A DNA stretch of 64,000 bases from Pseudomonadota bacterium (GTDB taxonomy: Bacteria; Desulfobacterota; Desulfarculia; Desulfarculales; Desulfarculaceae), in the NCBI GenBank assembly GCA_018902755.1, contig JAHIQI010000046.1:1-64000 (forward strand), written 5' to 3'. The notes under the pieces were generated by a model. The model was not told the DNA's origin and searched no databases. It worked only from the letters and a program-made list of their open reading frames with translations. This document shows positions 1-8,855 of the stretch, in pieces; within the stretch, counting starts at the first letter, position 1, and every line of letters begins with the position of its first letter. Position numbers and translations under genes: made by a program.

Positions 1-102
1 GGGAGGCTGCAAGCCAAGGCCCAGGGCCAAAAGATCGCCGGCATCCATGATGATCAACTCCAGCTACAGGCTCAAATGGATCGGCCAATCATGGCATCGC
101 AA

Positions 103-330
103 CTACACCAATTCCACTCGTAACGACGAAGAGGCATATTTTTTTATGTCATCAAGATCACGAATCCACCCATAGGTTATGCCTTGTTTCACCGAGTTGA
201 AAAACCTGAATTGATTCTCCTCCTTTTCCCTGCGCACCCGCGCCATGCAAATGTAGCAAAAGGCACCGGCCGCCGCGTAAATGAAGAAAACCATGATGGC
301 CATCAATAACGCCTGGTGTGACTCGTTCAT
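103..330 (-). CDS. Small membrane protein, hypothetical (75 aa)
   Basis: I do not recognise the family. The ATG at 330 follows a GAGGT Shine-Dalgarno sequence at about 5 nt; an in-frame GTG at 342 is the alternative. Residues about 6-30 form one hydrophobic segment (motifs AIMVFFIYAAAG and CYICMARV), followed by a charged, probably cytoplasmic tail with many Lys, Arg and Asp. It looks like a single-pass inner-membrane protein with a short periplasmic N-terminus. It stands alone beside a long AT-rich spacer, so the neighbours say nothing about its role. Whether it is expressed is uncertain. Confidence 0.5.
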   Translation of the reverse strand: MNESHQALLMAIMVFFIYAAAGAFCYICMARVRREKEENQFRFFNSVKQGITYGWIRDLDDIKKYASSSLRVELV

Positions 331-534
331 CGTCGACCTCACATCTCAACGATTTGATTATACGAGATAATCAACTAAAGTTTCAACTGGTTGCATGGTG
401 AGGCAGGCTTGTACTGATGGTTTAGCACACGAGGTTACATCATTTAGCACAAAAAGGGCCTAGGGGGAGGGCCCGGCCTATTGAAACCAATACTTACCTG
501 TAAACTGGCCATCAAACAACACCTTTAAATAATT

Positions 535-571
535 TAAACCGTCATTTTTTAAACGGTAAACCGTCATTTTT
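535..571. repeat. Tandem 15-bp direct repeat, TAAACCGTCATTTTT
   Basis: Two copies, at 535-549 and 557-571, have starts 22 bp apart, about two helical turns. The second copy runs into TCATTTTTATGA (564-575), and the identical 12-mer recurs at 1919-1930 upstream of the PEP-CTERM gene. Spacing on one face of the helix suggests a regulator site; this is inference. Confidence 0.5.
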
Positions 572-772
572 ATGAGTTTTAATAGGGATGATGATAGTTA
601 TTATCTACGTACTGGTGATTAGCCCTTATTTAAGCAGAGCGATATGAAAACAACAGCCTTGTTGAAATGGATACCATAATTATTATCTATTAAACACAAC
701 AATACCATCCGCAATAAATCCGGAGATTATACGATAACGTAAGCCGAAAAAGTGTTTGCGGGGACCACAACC

Positions 773-813
773 AAAAGCCGGGCCTGCGCCGTCTTACACG
801 GAACAGGCCCGGC
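773..813 (-). terminator. Rho-independent terminator of the PEP-CTERM gene
   Basis: A 10-bp stem, GCCGGGCCTG (777-786) with CAGGCCCGGC (804-813), is followed on the minus strand by TTTTGG. It lies about 25 nt past the stop codon of the PEP-CTERM gene. Confidence 0.8.
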
Positions 814-837
814 TTGATAGCGTGTGAAGGCTAAAGG

Positions 838-1812
838 CTAGGCGGGCTTGGCCGCCTTGCGCCGGCGGCGCACCCAGCCGGCCGTGCCGAACAAAGCGCT
901 GCCCATAAGCAGCAGGGTGCCGGGCTCGGGCGCGGCCGCCCCGGGGGTCACGCCGCCCCCGCCGCCGCCGTCATAGGTGGAGAAACCCTGCCCCAAGGTG
1001 GCCAGGGACCCACTGAGGGATTTGGCCACCAGGTTGGCGGCCACGGTGGCCCCGGAGGCGCTCACATCGGCATAGGGCGCCAGGATGGTGCCCTGCACGG
1101 TGATGCTGTTAATGCCCAGGGTCTGGGCCTGGTACAGGTTGAAGATGATCTTGTCCGACCAGTCCACCAGGGCCCACTGGCCGCCGGTGAGGTCGATGTC
1201 CGTGCCCGAGACGTTCAAGATAATCCAGGCGTCGTCGGGAATGCTGGACAGGCTTTGCCACCAGGTGGCGTTACTCAGGTCGCTTCCGGATACGTTGAAA
1301 ACCTGCACCTCGCTGGTGCCGTCGCCCACGGTGTACATGCCGCCGTACTGGGAGTAACTCTGGCCGGTGGCGGCCAGGCTGGCCAGTTCGTTGGAAAGGT
1401 TGGACAGGTACTGGCTCTCGTAGACGAAGTCCACCGGCAGGGTGGAGGAGCCCTCCTGAATATGGCCGGAATCAACCCAGCCGGGCACGTTGACGGTTCC
1501 ACCGGCCACCACGTTGCCCGTGGCCACGGGATCGATGTTGGAGGACACGTTGCCGCCCACCACCAGGGTGTTGCCGGTGGAGTCGCTCACGTTGGTGCCG
1601 ATGGTGTAGGAGCGCAGCTTGGCATCGCCACCCACCGCCACCCGGCCCGGCTCCTGATTGCCCGTAATGGTCAGGTTGGAAAGAATGAATAGGCTGTATT
1701 CGCCCGCCGTGCCCAGATCGATATTGCCTGCCCTCGCAGGCAGAGCTGCCAAGGTCATACCCAATATAAGCAACGCAGCGAATAGCCGATATATTTTCTG
1801 GCTCACGGCCAT
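838..1812 (-). CDS. Choice-of-anchor A family protein with PEP-CTERM sorting signal (324 aa)
   Basis: This is an exported surface or matrix protein. It has an N-terminal signal peptide (about residues 1-28, ending PARAG), a long Gly/Thr/Ser-rich beta-type domain resembling the choice-of-anchor A domain (start GNIDLGTAGEYSLFIL, later VVGGNVSSN), a poly-Gly linker, and a classic C-terminal tail: PEPGTLLLMG, a hydrophobic helix and a basic RRRR cluster. Such tails are cut and anchored by exosortase in the inner membrane; no exosortase gene lies in this window. The ATG at 1812 follows GAGAGGTG. A single-gene unit with its own promoter and terminator fits the family. Function beyond secretion is unknown. 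Confidence 0.9.
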   Translation of the reverse strand: MAVSQKIYRLFAALLILGMTLAALPARAGNIDLGTAGEYSLFILSNLTITGNQEPGRVAVGGDAKLRSYTIGTNVSDSTGNTLVVGGNVSSNIDPVATGNVVAGGTVNVPGWVDSGHIQEGSSTLPVDFVYESQYLSNLSNELASLAATGQSYSQYGGMYTVGDGTSEVQVFNVSGSDLSNATWWQSLSSIPDDAWIILNVSGTDIDLTGGQWALVDWSDKIIFNLYQAQTLGINSITVQGTILAPYADVSASGATVAANLVAKSLSGSLATLGQGFSTYDGGGGGGVTPGAAAPEPGTLLLMGSALFGTAGWVRRRRKAAKPA

Positions 1813-1882
1813 TTCGCACCTCTCAAAGGCCCACCACGCCGGAGCGTGGGCAGGTTGATATTGTTCTTGCTTCTACATTTTA

Positions 1883-1910
1883 ATTATAACCACTCATAAG
1901 ACAAGAGCAA
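1883..1910 (-). promoter_or_regulatory. Sigma-70-like promoter of the PEP-CTERM gene
   Basis: On the minus strand, TTGCTC (1905-1910) and TATAAT (1883-1888) are separated by 16 bp, about 70 nt upstream of the ATG. A TCATTTTTATGA motif at 1919-1930 sits just upstream of the -35 box and recurs at 564-575. Confidence 0.55.
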
Positions 1911-2047
1911 TTAACCCATCATTTTTATGACAAAAATTGCCCATTTCCCTGTTTCTTACGGTGCTATTAGAGGCGCCTCCAGCCGCTTTACCCAGCCATG
2001 GCCATAGCTTAAACTGAGCTTCGGCACTTACACCCAAGGAGAAGAAT

Positions 2048-3619
2048 ATGCTGCGGACAGAAGTTGCAATCATCGGAGCCGGGTTGGCGGGCGTTTTGGC
2101 CGCCGCCGCCGCGGCGCGCACCGGGGCGCAGGTGCTGCTCATCGACCGGGGAGGCATGGGCCTGGGCAGCAACTCGGCCATGAGCAACGGCAACTTCTGC
2201 GGCCCCACTGCCCAGTACCCCCTGGAAGAGTATGTGGCGGACACCATCCGGGCCGGGCGGGGGCTGAACCGCCTCCCTTGGGTGGAGCAAGTGGGCCGGG
2301 AAGTGCCTGCCTCCTTCGCCTTTTTGGCCGAGATGGGGGTGGAGCTGGCGCCCTATTCCAACTATTACCTGGCCCCCACCCCCAAGCCGGACGTGTTTCG
2401 GGGGGCCGGGTTCATGGCCACCCTGGCCGCCTCCCTGCGCACCGAAAAAAACCTGGAGCGCCTGGGCGGGGTGCAGGTGCGCCGCATCGTGATGGACGGA
2501 GGCCGGGCCACCGGACTGGAAGGCCTGGACGCCGGGGGCCGGGCGGTGCGGGTGGCGGCCAAGGCGGTGGTGCTGGCCGCCGGGGGGGCCGGGGCGGTTT
2601 ACGCTGTCAACGACAACATGAAGGCCATAATGGGCCAAGGCTACGCCCTGGCCGCCCAGGCCGGGCTGCCCTTGTGGGACATGGAGTTCGTGCAGTTCTA
2701 TCCCCTGGTGCTGGTGGAGCCGGGCCTGCCCAAGGTAATGCTCTATCCCCGCTACCCCCAGGGCACCCGCCTGATAAACGCGGCGGGCCAGGACATCTTG
2801 GCCCGCTCGGGCATCGCCGACGTAAACCAGGGCATCATCGAGTTGCGCGACCGCCTCTCCGCGGCCATGGCCCGGGAGGCGGCGGCCGGGCCGGTGCGGG
2901 TGGACTTTACCGGTGTGGCCGAGGAGCACTGGTCGCGCTATCCCCTGGCCATGCTGAACAAGATGCGTTTCGATTTTCGCCACAAGCCGGTGGCGGTTAT
3001 GCCCGGAGCCCACTTTTGTATGGGCGGGGTTGAGGCCGGGCCGAACGGCAGCACGGACATACCCGGCCTGTTCGCCTGCGGGGAGATGCTCTGGGGCATG
3101 CACGGGGCCAACCGCCGGGGGGGCAACGCCCTCACCGAGTGCGTGGTGTCAGGCCGCCTCACCGGCCTGGGCGCGGCGGCCTATGCCGGGGAGTTGGAGG
3201 CGCCCCAGCCGGCGCAAGAAGAGCCCGCGCCCCTGGCCGCCCAGCCCGCCGAACGTGGCGGGGCCGAGCTGCGCGCCCTGCGCCAGCGCCTCAGAGAGAT
3301 CGCTTGGCAGCGGGCGGGCATCGAGCGCCGGGAAGAGGATATGGCCCTGGGCCAAAGCGAGTTGGCCGCCTGGCAGGAGGAACTGGCCCGCCTACCGGTG
3401 AGCGGCCCTCGCCCGGATTGGCTGCGCTGGGACCTGGAGTCCGCCGGATTGTTCCTGAGCGCGGTGCTCAGCGCCAGCCGGGCCCGCCAAGAAACCCGGG
3501 GGGCTCTGCTGCGCAACGACTACCCCGAGGCCGACGACGGGGCCTGGCTGAAAAACAGCCGCCTGGTGTTGCAACCCCAGGGTGGCTGGGCTTTGAGTCA
3601 CCGAGCGGTGGCCGCGTGA
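2048..3619 (+). CDS. FAD-dependent oxidoreductase, fumarate reductase/succinate dehydrogenase flavoprotein type (523 aa)
   Basis: A flavoprotein of the FAD_binding_2 family (fumarate reductase, aspartate oxidase, KstD and relatives). The N-terminus has the dinucleotide-binding motif GAGLAG (about residues 10-15) followed by an acidic strand end (LLIDRG). The body contains AAGGAG at about 177-182, and near 330-365 the family motifs HFCMGGV, GLFACGE and GANRRGGNAL, which contact FAD. The last ~130 residues form a helical domain like the C-terminal domain of succinate dehydrogenase flavoproteins. The ATG follows AAGGAGAA. No iron-sulphur or membrane-anchor subunit is adjacent, so the electron partner and substrate are unknown. 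It lies just upstream of the B12 riboswitch but is a separate unit. Confidence 0.85.
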   Translation: MLRTEVAIIGAGLAGVLAAAAAARTGAQVLLIDRGGMGLGSNSAMSNGNFCGPTAQYPLEEYVADTIRAGRGLNRLPWVEQVGREVPASFAFLAEMGVELAPYSNYYLAPTPKPDVFRGAGFMATLAASLRTEKNLERLGGVQVRRIVMDGGRATGLEGLDAGGRAVRVAAKAVVLAAGGAGAVYAVNDNMKAIMGQGYALAAQAGLPLWDMEFVQFYPLVLVEPGLPKVMLYPRYPQGTRLINAAGQDILARSGIADVNQGIIELRDRLSAAMAREAAAGPVRVDFTGVAEEHWSRYPLAMLNKMRFDFRHKPVAVMPGAHFCMGGVEAGPNGSTDIPGLFACGEMLWGMHGANRRGGNALTECVVSGRLTGLGAAAYAGELEAPQPAQEEPAPLAAQPAERGGAELRALRQRLREIAWQRAGIERREEDMALGQSELAAWQEELARLPVSGPRPDWLRWDLESAGLFLSAVLSASRARQETRGALLRNDYPEADDGAWLKNSRLVLQPQGGWALSHRAVAA

Positions 3620-3675
3620 GCAGGGGCCCGCAGTTGACAGCCCATGCGGCGCGTGTAAGAATTCCGCCATCATAG

Positions 3676-3826
3676 GAGCAGGTGGCCATAAAGGCCGTAA
3701 AGGGAAGACGGTGCGAATCCGTCGCGGTCCCGCCGCTGTAACCGGTTACGAAAGCCGCGATGCCACTGACCAAGGGTTGGGAAGGCGCGGCCGGTAGGCC
3801 TGAGCCGGAAGCCAGAAGACCTGCCC
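3676..3826 (+). ncRNA. Cobalamin (adenosylcobalamin-type) riboswitch
   Basis: The leader contains the hallmark B12-box elements in order: GGAAGACGGTGCGAATCCGT (3702-3721), GCGGTCCCGCCGCTGTAA just after it, a GCCACTG block (3760-3766) and the terminal GAAGCCAGAAGACCTGC. P1 closes by GCAGGT (3678-3683) pairing with ACCTGC (3819-3824). It precedes the BtuF-CbiZ, BtuF, BtuC, BtuD genes, so it should repress B12 uptake when cobalamin is plentiful. Class assignment within cobalamin riboswitches is not attempted. Confidence 0.95.
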
Positions 3827-3870
3827 GCTCCCCGGCGCCCCCCAACGCTGCGAAAGACGGTGAGGCGCCA

Positions 3871-3947
3871 ACGGCCACTCAGGTGGCCGTGCTTGGGGGT
3901 TAGGAAGCAAGGGAGCGACCCCGGGCCCATTGGGCTTGGGTTTTTTT
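3871..3947 (+). terminator. Expression platform of the B12 riboswitch: hairpin plus intrinsic terminator
   Basis: A perfect hairpin, ACGGCCAC-tcag-GTGGCCGT (3871-3890), is followed by a 9-bp stem (3920-3928 with 3932-3940, two G-T pairs) and seven T residues (3941-3947). This ends 35 bp before the first gene, so control is probably by transcription attenuation. A CCCCAA/TTGGGG pairing (about 3839-3844 with 3893-3898) could belong to the alternative fold; that is inference. Confidence 0.8.
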
Positions 3948-3982
3948 GTCCCCTTCTTCTGCCTCCTGGGGAAAGAGGTAAT

Positions 3983-6022
3983 ATGTCCCGCCGCTGGTTT
4001 TTGCTCTGCGCCCTTTGCGCGGCCCTGCTGACCGGCCTGTGCCCCCAGGCCTTGGCCGCCGTCACTTTCACCGATTTTGCCGGACAACAGCACCAACTGG
4101 CCGCCCCGCCCCAGCGGGTGGTGTCCCTGGTGCCCGAGGTGACCGACGCCCTCTACGCCCTGGGCGTGGGCGCTACGGTCAAGGGCCACACCATGTACAG
4201 CCGCACCCCGGCCGGGGAGCCCCCGGCAGCCCTGGTGGGCGGCTTCTTCTCGCCCAGTGAGGCGGCCATCCTGAAGCTAAAGCCCCAGATGGTCTTTACC
4301 AGCCGGGTGCACGCCAAGCTGGAGAAGGACCTGGCCGCCAAGGGGGTCGTGGTGGTGCGCCTGCACGCCCGTGACCTGGCCGACCAATACGCCCGTTTGA
4401 AAATCCTGGGCATGATCTTTGGCCGCGCCGCCCAGGCCCAGAAACTTAGCGACCAGGTGCGGGCCGATTTCGACCTGGCCGCCAAGAAAGTCGCCCTGCT
4501 GCCCGCCAAGGACAAGCGCCGGGTCATGCGCCTGATGGGGGTGGACCCCAAAGGCGGCTTTGTCTACACCGCCGGGGACGATTCCTTCCAGAACGAGCTG
4601 ATCGCCTCCGCCGGGGGCATCCCCCCCAAGCTGGGGTCCAAGGGCGGCTCGGTGAAGATGAGCCTGGCCCAGTGGCGGGCCTTCAACCCCCAGGTGGTGT
4701 ACGCCTGCGGCGACGCGGCTTCGGCGCGCAAGTTCCTCGAGCGCGCGGGCTGGAACCAGGTGGAGGCGGTGAAGAACCGCAAGGTCATCGCCCTGCCCTG
4801 CGACCTGACCTGCCGGGTGTCGCTGGACTCGGGCCTGTTCGTGCAGTGGCTGGCCACCAAGGTCTACGTCGACTACTTCGCCCAAAAGAAGTACCAGCTC
4901 CACCCGCCGGAGGTGCTCGAGCGCAAGCTGGTCACGATCGACCTGCCCTATGTGAGCCGGGCCGAGGTGGCCCAGGTGCGCATCCAGGACTTCATCCACC
5001 GCAGCCTTCTGGTCGGCTTCAAAGAACCCATGATGGTGCTGAGCACCCTGGAAGGCCAGCGGGACGGCGTGCGCCTGATCGGCAACCACTACATGCCCCC
5101 GCCCGCCTGGGGCCTGGGCCACGGCGGCGGTCTGGCCGAGTTGCAGGGCCGGGTGGTGGAGGCGCTCCAGATCGATCCCCAGACCTCGGCCCTGCTGTTC
5201 ACCGGCGCGGACATGAACAACCTGTCGGTACAGCGCCGGGCCGGCGACGGCCTGGAGGTCTACGCCCTGGTCACCGCCGGGGCCATGCACAACGCCCTGC
5301 GCATCGCGGCCGAGGGCGGGGCTTACCGTGAGCCGGGCACCATCAACATCCTGGTGCTCAGCAACCGCAGCCTCACCCCCCGGGCCATGGCCCGGGCCCT
5401 GGTGACCATCACCGAGGCCAAAACCGCCGCCCTGCAGGACCTGGACCTGCGCAGCAGCAAGAATCCCTTGGCCTATCAGGCAACGGGCACCGGCACCGAC
5501 AACATCATCGTGGCCCAGGGCGCTGGCCCCCAGGCCACCCTCACCGGCGGTCACAGCCGCCTGGGGGCGCTGATGGCCCAGGCGGTGCACGCCGGGGTGC
5601 TGGACGCCCTGGCCAAGCAGAACCGCCTGCATCCTCAGCGCAACGTACTGCTGCGCCTGCGCGAGCGCGGGGTCAGCCTGTACGCCCTGGCCGGGCAGAG
5701 GACCGCCACCTGCCCCGGCGTGTCCCTGGGCCGCCTGGAAGAGGCCCTCCTGGACCCGGCCAACGCCGCCCTGGTGGAGATGGCCCTGTCCCTGAGCGAC
5801 GCCCAGGCCAATGGGCATATCGGCGACCTGGGGCCCTTCAAGCGCCTGTGCGACCAGCAGGCCCAGCGCATCGCCGGGCGCAACGCCCTGGCCCCGGTTT
5901 ACAATCTCGGCGGCAAGCGGTTGCCCGAGCCTCTGGCCCTGGCCCTGGGAGCCATCCTGCGCGGCCTGGCCTCCCAGCCCCAGCCCCTGATCCCGGTGTC
6001 CAGGGGGGAGTGCGGCTCCTAG
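3983..6022 (+). CDS. Exported fusion of cobamide-binding BtuF-like domain and CbiZ adenosylcobinamide amidohydrolase (679 aa)
   Basis: The ATG at 3983 follows AAGAGGT and gives a clean signal peptide (about 1-26, ALA-A cleavage). Residues 27-300 match the BtuF/FepB-type periplasmic binding fold (PQRVVSLVPEVTDALYALG near 43-61). Residues about 345-545 carry the CbiZ signatures FTGADMNNLSV (406), EPGTINI (450), TEAKTAALQDLDLRS (477), ATGTGTDN (500) and GGHS (522). CbiZ cuts the aminopropanol arm of (adenosyl)cobinamide or pseudocobamides to give cobyric acid. A further ~130 residues at the C-terminus (546-679) are unassigned. The signal peptide implies that the amidohydrolase acts outside the cytoplasm on corrinoid captured by its own binding domain, whereas characterised CbiZ proteins are cytoplasmic as far as I know. 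First gene of the riboswitch-controlled operon. Confidence 0.9.
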   Translation: MSRRWFLLCALCAALLTGLCPQALAAVTFTDFAGQQHQLAAPPQRVVSLVPEVTDALYALGVGATVKGHTMYSRTPAGEPPAALVGGFFSPSEAAILKLKPQMVFTSRVHAKLEKDLAAKGVVVVRLHARDLADQYARLKILGMIFGRAAQAQKLSDQVRADFDLAAKKVALLPAKDKRRVMRLMGVDPKGGFVYTAGDDSFQNELIASAGGIPPKLGSKGGSVKMSLAQWRAFNPQVVYACGDAASARKFLERAGWNQVEAVKNRKVIALPCDLTCRVSLDSGLFVQWLATKVYVDYFAQKKYQLHPPEVLERKLVTIDLPYVSRAEVAQVRIQDFIHRSLLVGFKEPMMVLSTLEGQRDGVRLIGNHYMPPPAWGLGHGGGLAELQGRVVEALQIDPQTSALLFTGADMNNLSVQRRAGDGLEVYALVTAGAMHNALRIAAEGGAYREPGTINILVLSNRSLTPRAMARALVTITEAKTAALQDLDLRSSKNPLAYQATGTGTDNIIVAQGAGPQATLTGGHSRLGALMAQAVHAGVLDALAKQNRLHPQRNVLLRLRERGVSLYALAGQRTATCPGVSLGRLEEALLDPANAALVEMALSLSDAQANGHIGDLGPFKRLCDQQAQRIAGRNALAPVYNLGGKRLPEPLALALGAILRGLASQPQPLIPVSRGECGS

Positions 6023-6023
6023 C

Positions 6024-6929
6024 ATGAGGCTATCCCGCGCCATAGCCTTGCTTGTGGCCCTGGTCCTGTGCCTGGCGTCCCTGCCCGCTCAGGCCCGCAT
6101 GGTCACCGACGAGATGGGCCGCAAGGTCCAGGTGCCCGACCAGCCCCAGCGGCTGATCGGTCTGACCCCCTCGCTCACCGAGGTTTTCTTCGCCCTGGGC
6201 CTGGGCGACAAGGTGGTGGGGGCCACCACCTGGGCCGACTATCCCCCCCAGGCCCGCAAGCTGACCCGGGTGGGGCCCTACGTATCGCCCAACATGGAGC
6301 GCATCCTGGCGCTCAAGCCCGACCTGGTGCTGGCCAACAAGGACGGCAATCCGCCCTGGGTGGTGGAGCGCCTGGGCCAACTGGGGGTGCCGGTTTACGT
6401 CACCGTGCCGGGCACCCCGGCGGAGCTGCCGGCCGGCATGGAGCGCCTGGGCGACCTGCTGGGCGCGCCCCAGGCGGGAAAGCGCCTGGCCGGGAAGCTG
6501 CGCCAGGAAATGGCCGAGGTGGCCCGCCGCCTGAAGGGGGCCACGCCACGATCCACCCTGGTGGTCATCGGCAGCCGCCCCCTGGTCTCGGTGGGTGAAG
6601 AGACCATGAACCACCACCTGCTGACCATGGCCGGGGGAGCCAATATCGCCGCCGGGGTGAATCAGCGCTGGCCGCGGCTGAATCTGGAGTACATAATCGA
6701 GGCCAAGCCCCAGGTGATCATTCTCTCCACCATGGAGCGGGGTCAGAACCTGGAGCGGGACTTGGCCTACTGGCGCTCCCTGCCCGGCGTGGGCGACCGC
6801 CCCGGCGTGCGGGTGGAGTGGATCTCCAGCGACATCATCGACCGGCCCGGTCCCAGGCTGGGCCAGGGTCTCAAGAACCTGGCCCGGCTTATTCACCCCG
6901 AACGCTTCCCCCAGGAGCCCAAACCATGA
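6024..6929 (+). CDS. btuF: Cobalamin ABC transporter substrate-binding protein BtuF (301 aa)
   Basis: A periplasmic corrinoid-binding protein with a signal peptide (about 1-24, AQA-R) and the helical-backbone binding fold: RLIGLTPSLTEVFFALGLG near 43-61, then a second lobe from about 175. It starts one base after the stop of the BtuF-CbiZ gene and its stop overlaps the btuC start (ATGA), so the four genes are one transcript. It is the second binding protein in the operon. This plain version is more likely to be the delivery partner of BtuCD, while the fusion handles remodelling; that split is inference. A siderophore-type ligand is possible from the family alone, but the riboswitch argues for B12. 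Confidence 0.88.
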   Translation: MRLSRAIALLVALVLCLASLPAQARMVTDEMGRKVQVPDQPQRLIGLTPSLTEVFFALGLGDKVVGATTWADYPPQARKLTRVGPYVSPNMERILALKPDLVLANKDGNPPWVVERLGQLGVPVYVTVPGTPAELPAGMERLGDLLGAPQAGKRLAGKLRQEMAEVARRLKGATPRSTLVVIGSRPLVSVGEETMNHHLLTMAGGANIAAGVNQRWPRLNLEYIIEAKPQVIILSTMERGQNLERDLAYWRSLPGVGDRPGVRVEWISSDIIDRPGPRLGQGLKNLARLIHPERFPQEPKP

Positions 6930-7917
6930 GGGCCACGCCCAGCCGCCTCATAACCGTCTGCCTGGCCCTGAGCGCCTTGTTGCTCCTGGCCCTGCTGGTG
7001 GGCCTGTGGCTGGGCACGGTGAGCATTGGGCCGGGGCAGTTCTGGGACTGGCTCACCGGGCACCTGAAGGGGGCCTCGGCCATCATCCTGGGCCAGCTCC
7101 GTTTGCCCCGCCTGCTGCTGGCCGCCCTGGTGGGGGCCTGCCTGGGCCTGTGCGGGGCGGTGTTCCAGGCCATCCTGCGCAACCCCCTGGCCGAGCCCTT
7201 CATCCTGGGCGTATCCGGCGGGGCGGCCTGCGGGGCGGTGGTTTCGGTCTTGATAGGGCTCTCGGGCCTGTGGGGCCAGGCGGCCCTGGCCTTTGGCGGG
7301 GCCCTGGGCACCGTGGGCCTGGTGTTGGCCATCGCCCGCCGCCGGGGCAGCATGGAGACCAGCACCCTTATCCTCACCGGGGTGATGATCAACGCCTTTT
7401 TCACCGCCCTGATCATGTTCGTGATCTCCACCACCACCGACCAGAAGCTGCACGCCATCCTCTTCTGGCTCTACGGCGATTTGGCCGCGGCCAACCTGAC
7501 CAAGGTGGCGCTCTTGCTGCCGGTGACCCTGGGCGGCGCGGGGGTGATCTTTTTCTTCGCCCGCCACCTGAACCTGCTCACCGCCGGGTCGGTGGCCGCC
7601 GCCTCCATGGGGGTGGCCGTGGAGCGGGTCAAGATGATCATGTTCCTGGTGGTGAGCCTCCTGGTGGGGGTCACGGTGAGCCTGTCCGGGCTCATCGGCT
7701 TCGTGGGGCTCATGGTGCCCCACCTGGTGCGCATGACCCTGGGCCACGACCACCGCTTGCTCCTACCCGCCTCGGCCCTGTTCGGGGCCAGCTTCCTCAT
7801 GCTGGCCGACACCGTGGCCCGCATCATCATCAGCCCCTCGGCCCTGCCGGTGGGGGTGGTCACCGCTTTCCTGGGCGCGCCGTTCTTCGTGCTGCTCATG
7901 GCCAAAAGGGGTAGCCG

Positions 7918-7927
<10 letters not shown>
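6926..7927 (+). CDS. btuC: Cobalamin ABC transporter permease BtuC (FecCD family, 333 aa)
   Basis: The inner-membrane channel subunit for corrinoid import. The ATG at 6926 overlaps the btuF stop (ATGA). The protein is almost entirely hydrophobic, with about ten predicted helices. It has FecCD-family hallmarks: RLPRLLLAALVGACLGLCGA near 58-77, NPLAEPFILGVSGGA near 87-101, and GLIGFVGLMVPHLVR near 255-269, the cytoplasmic coupling region for the ATPase. Its stop lies 10 nt inside the btuD frame, so translation is probably coupled. Confidence 0.92.
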
Positions 7928-8717
<790 letters not shown>

Positions 8718-8721
<4 letters not shown>

Positions 8722-8746
8722 CAAAGCCTTTCTGAACTCCAATAAT
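8718..8746 (+). promoter_or_regulatory. Strong sigma-70-like promoter of the Cys-rich peptide gene
   Basis: A consensus TTGACA (8718-8723) and AATAAT (8741-8746) are separated by exactly 17 bp. The predicted start is near 8753, giving a leader of about 40 nt that contains a small GTCCC/GGGAC hairpin (about 8761-8775). The promoter overlaps the end of btuD and gives the peptide gene its own transcript. Confidence 0.7.
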
Positions 8747-8792
8747 TTATCTAACTAACCGTCCCATGAAGGGACCAACTGGAGGACCGATC

Positions 8793-8855
8793 ATGAAGAT
8801 CACCAAAGTTGTGCGCACTCAGCGCGGGCTCTGCAAGTGCAAGAGCTCCTGCTAG
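8793..8855 (+). CDS. 20-residue Cys-rich peptide, candidate precursor of a radical SAM-modified peptide
   Basis: The frame reads MKITKVVRTQRGLCKCKSSC and stops with TAG. A strong GGAGGA Shine-Dalgarno (8781-8786) sits 6 nt before the ATG; an in-frame ATG at 8766 has no such site. The peptide is basic (six Lys/Arg) with three Cys in its last seven residues. It has its own promoter upstream and an intrinsic terminator 15 nt downstream, then genes for a PqqD-like/radical SAM/SPASM enzyme, an 8-Cys protein, an exported DUF192 protein and a cupin. That layout is typical of RiPP precursors. I cannot name the family. If it is a RiPP, the first 12 or so residues would be the leader and LCKCKSSC the modified core. 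It could instead be a regulatory leader peptide. Confidence 0.65.
   Translation: MKITKVVRTQRGLCKCKSSC

Larger units (their letters stand above)
343..837. other. AT-rich intergenic region with short repeats, no gene seen
   Basis: This 495-bp stretch is much richer in A+T than its surroundings. I see no convincing coding frame. It contains a 15-bp direct repeat (535-549 and 557-571, period 22), an ACGGT-AA-ACCGT inverted repeat at 553-564, and the terminator of the PEP-CTERM gene at 773-813. The repeats could be operator sites for the small membrane protein gene downstream on the minus strand. Confidence 0.5.

Noticed and set aside
2009..3103. 364-codon minus-strand frame opposite the FAD enzyme
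   Set aside because: The flavoprotein on the plus strand has FAD motifs and a good ribosome site; the antisense frame is Gly/His/Gln-rich noise.
4277..6043. 588-codon minus-strand frame opposite BtuF-CbiZ
   Set aside because: Shadow frame in high-GC DNA; no Shine-Dalgarno or recognisable domain, and the plus-strand frame has full family signatures.
8766..8855. Longer 29-aa version of the Cys-rich peptide starting at ATG 8766
   Set aside because: No Shine-Dalgarno precedes 8766, and this ATG is in the loop of a small hairpin; the GGAGGA at 8781-8786 fits 8793.
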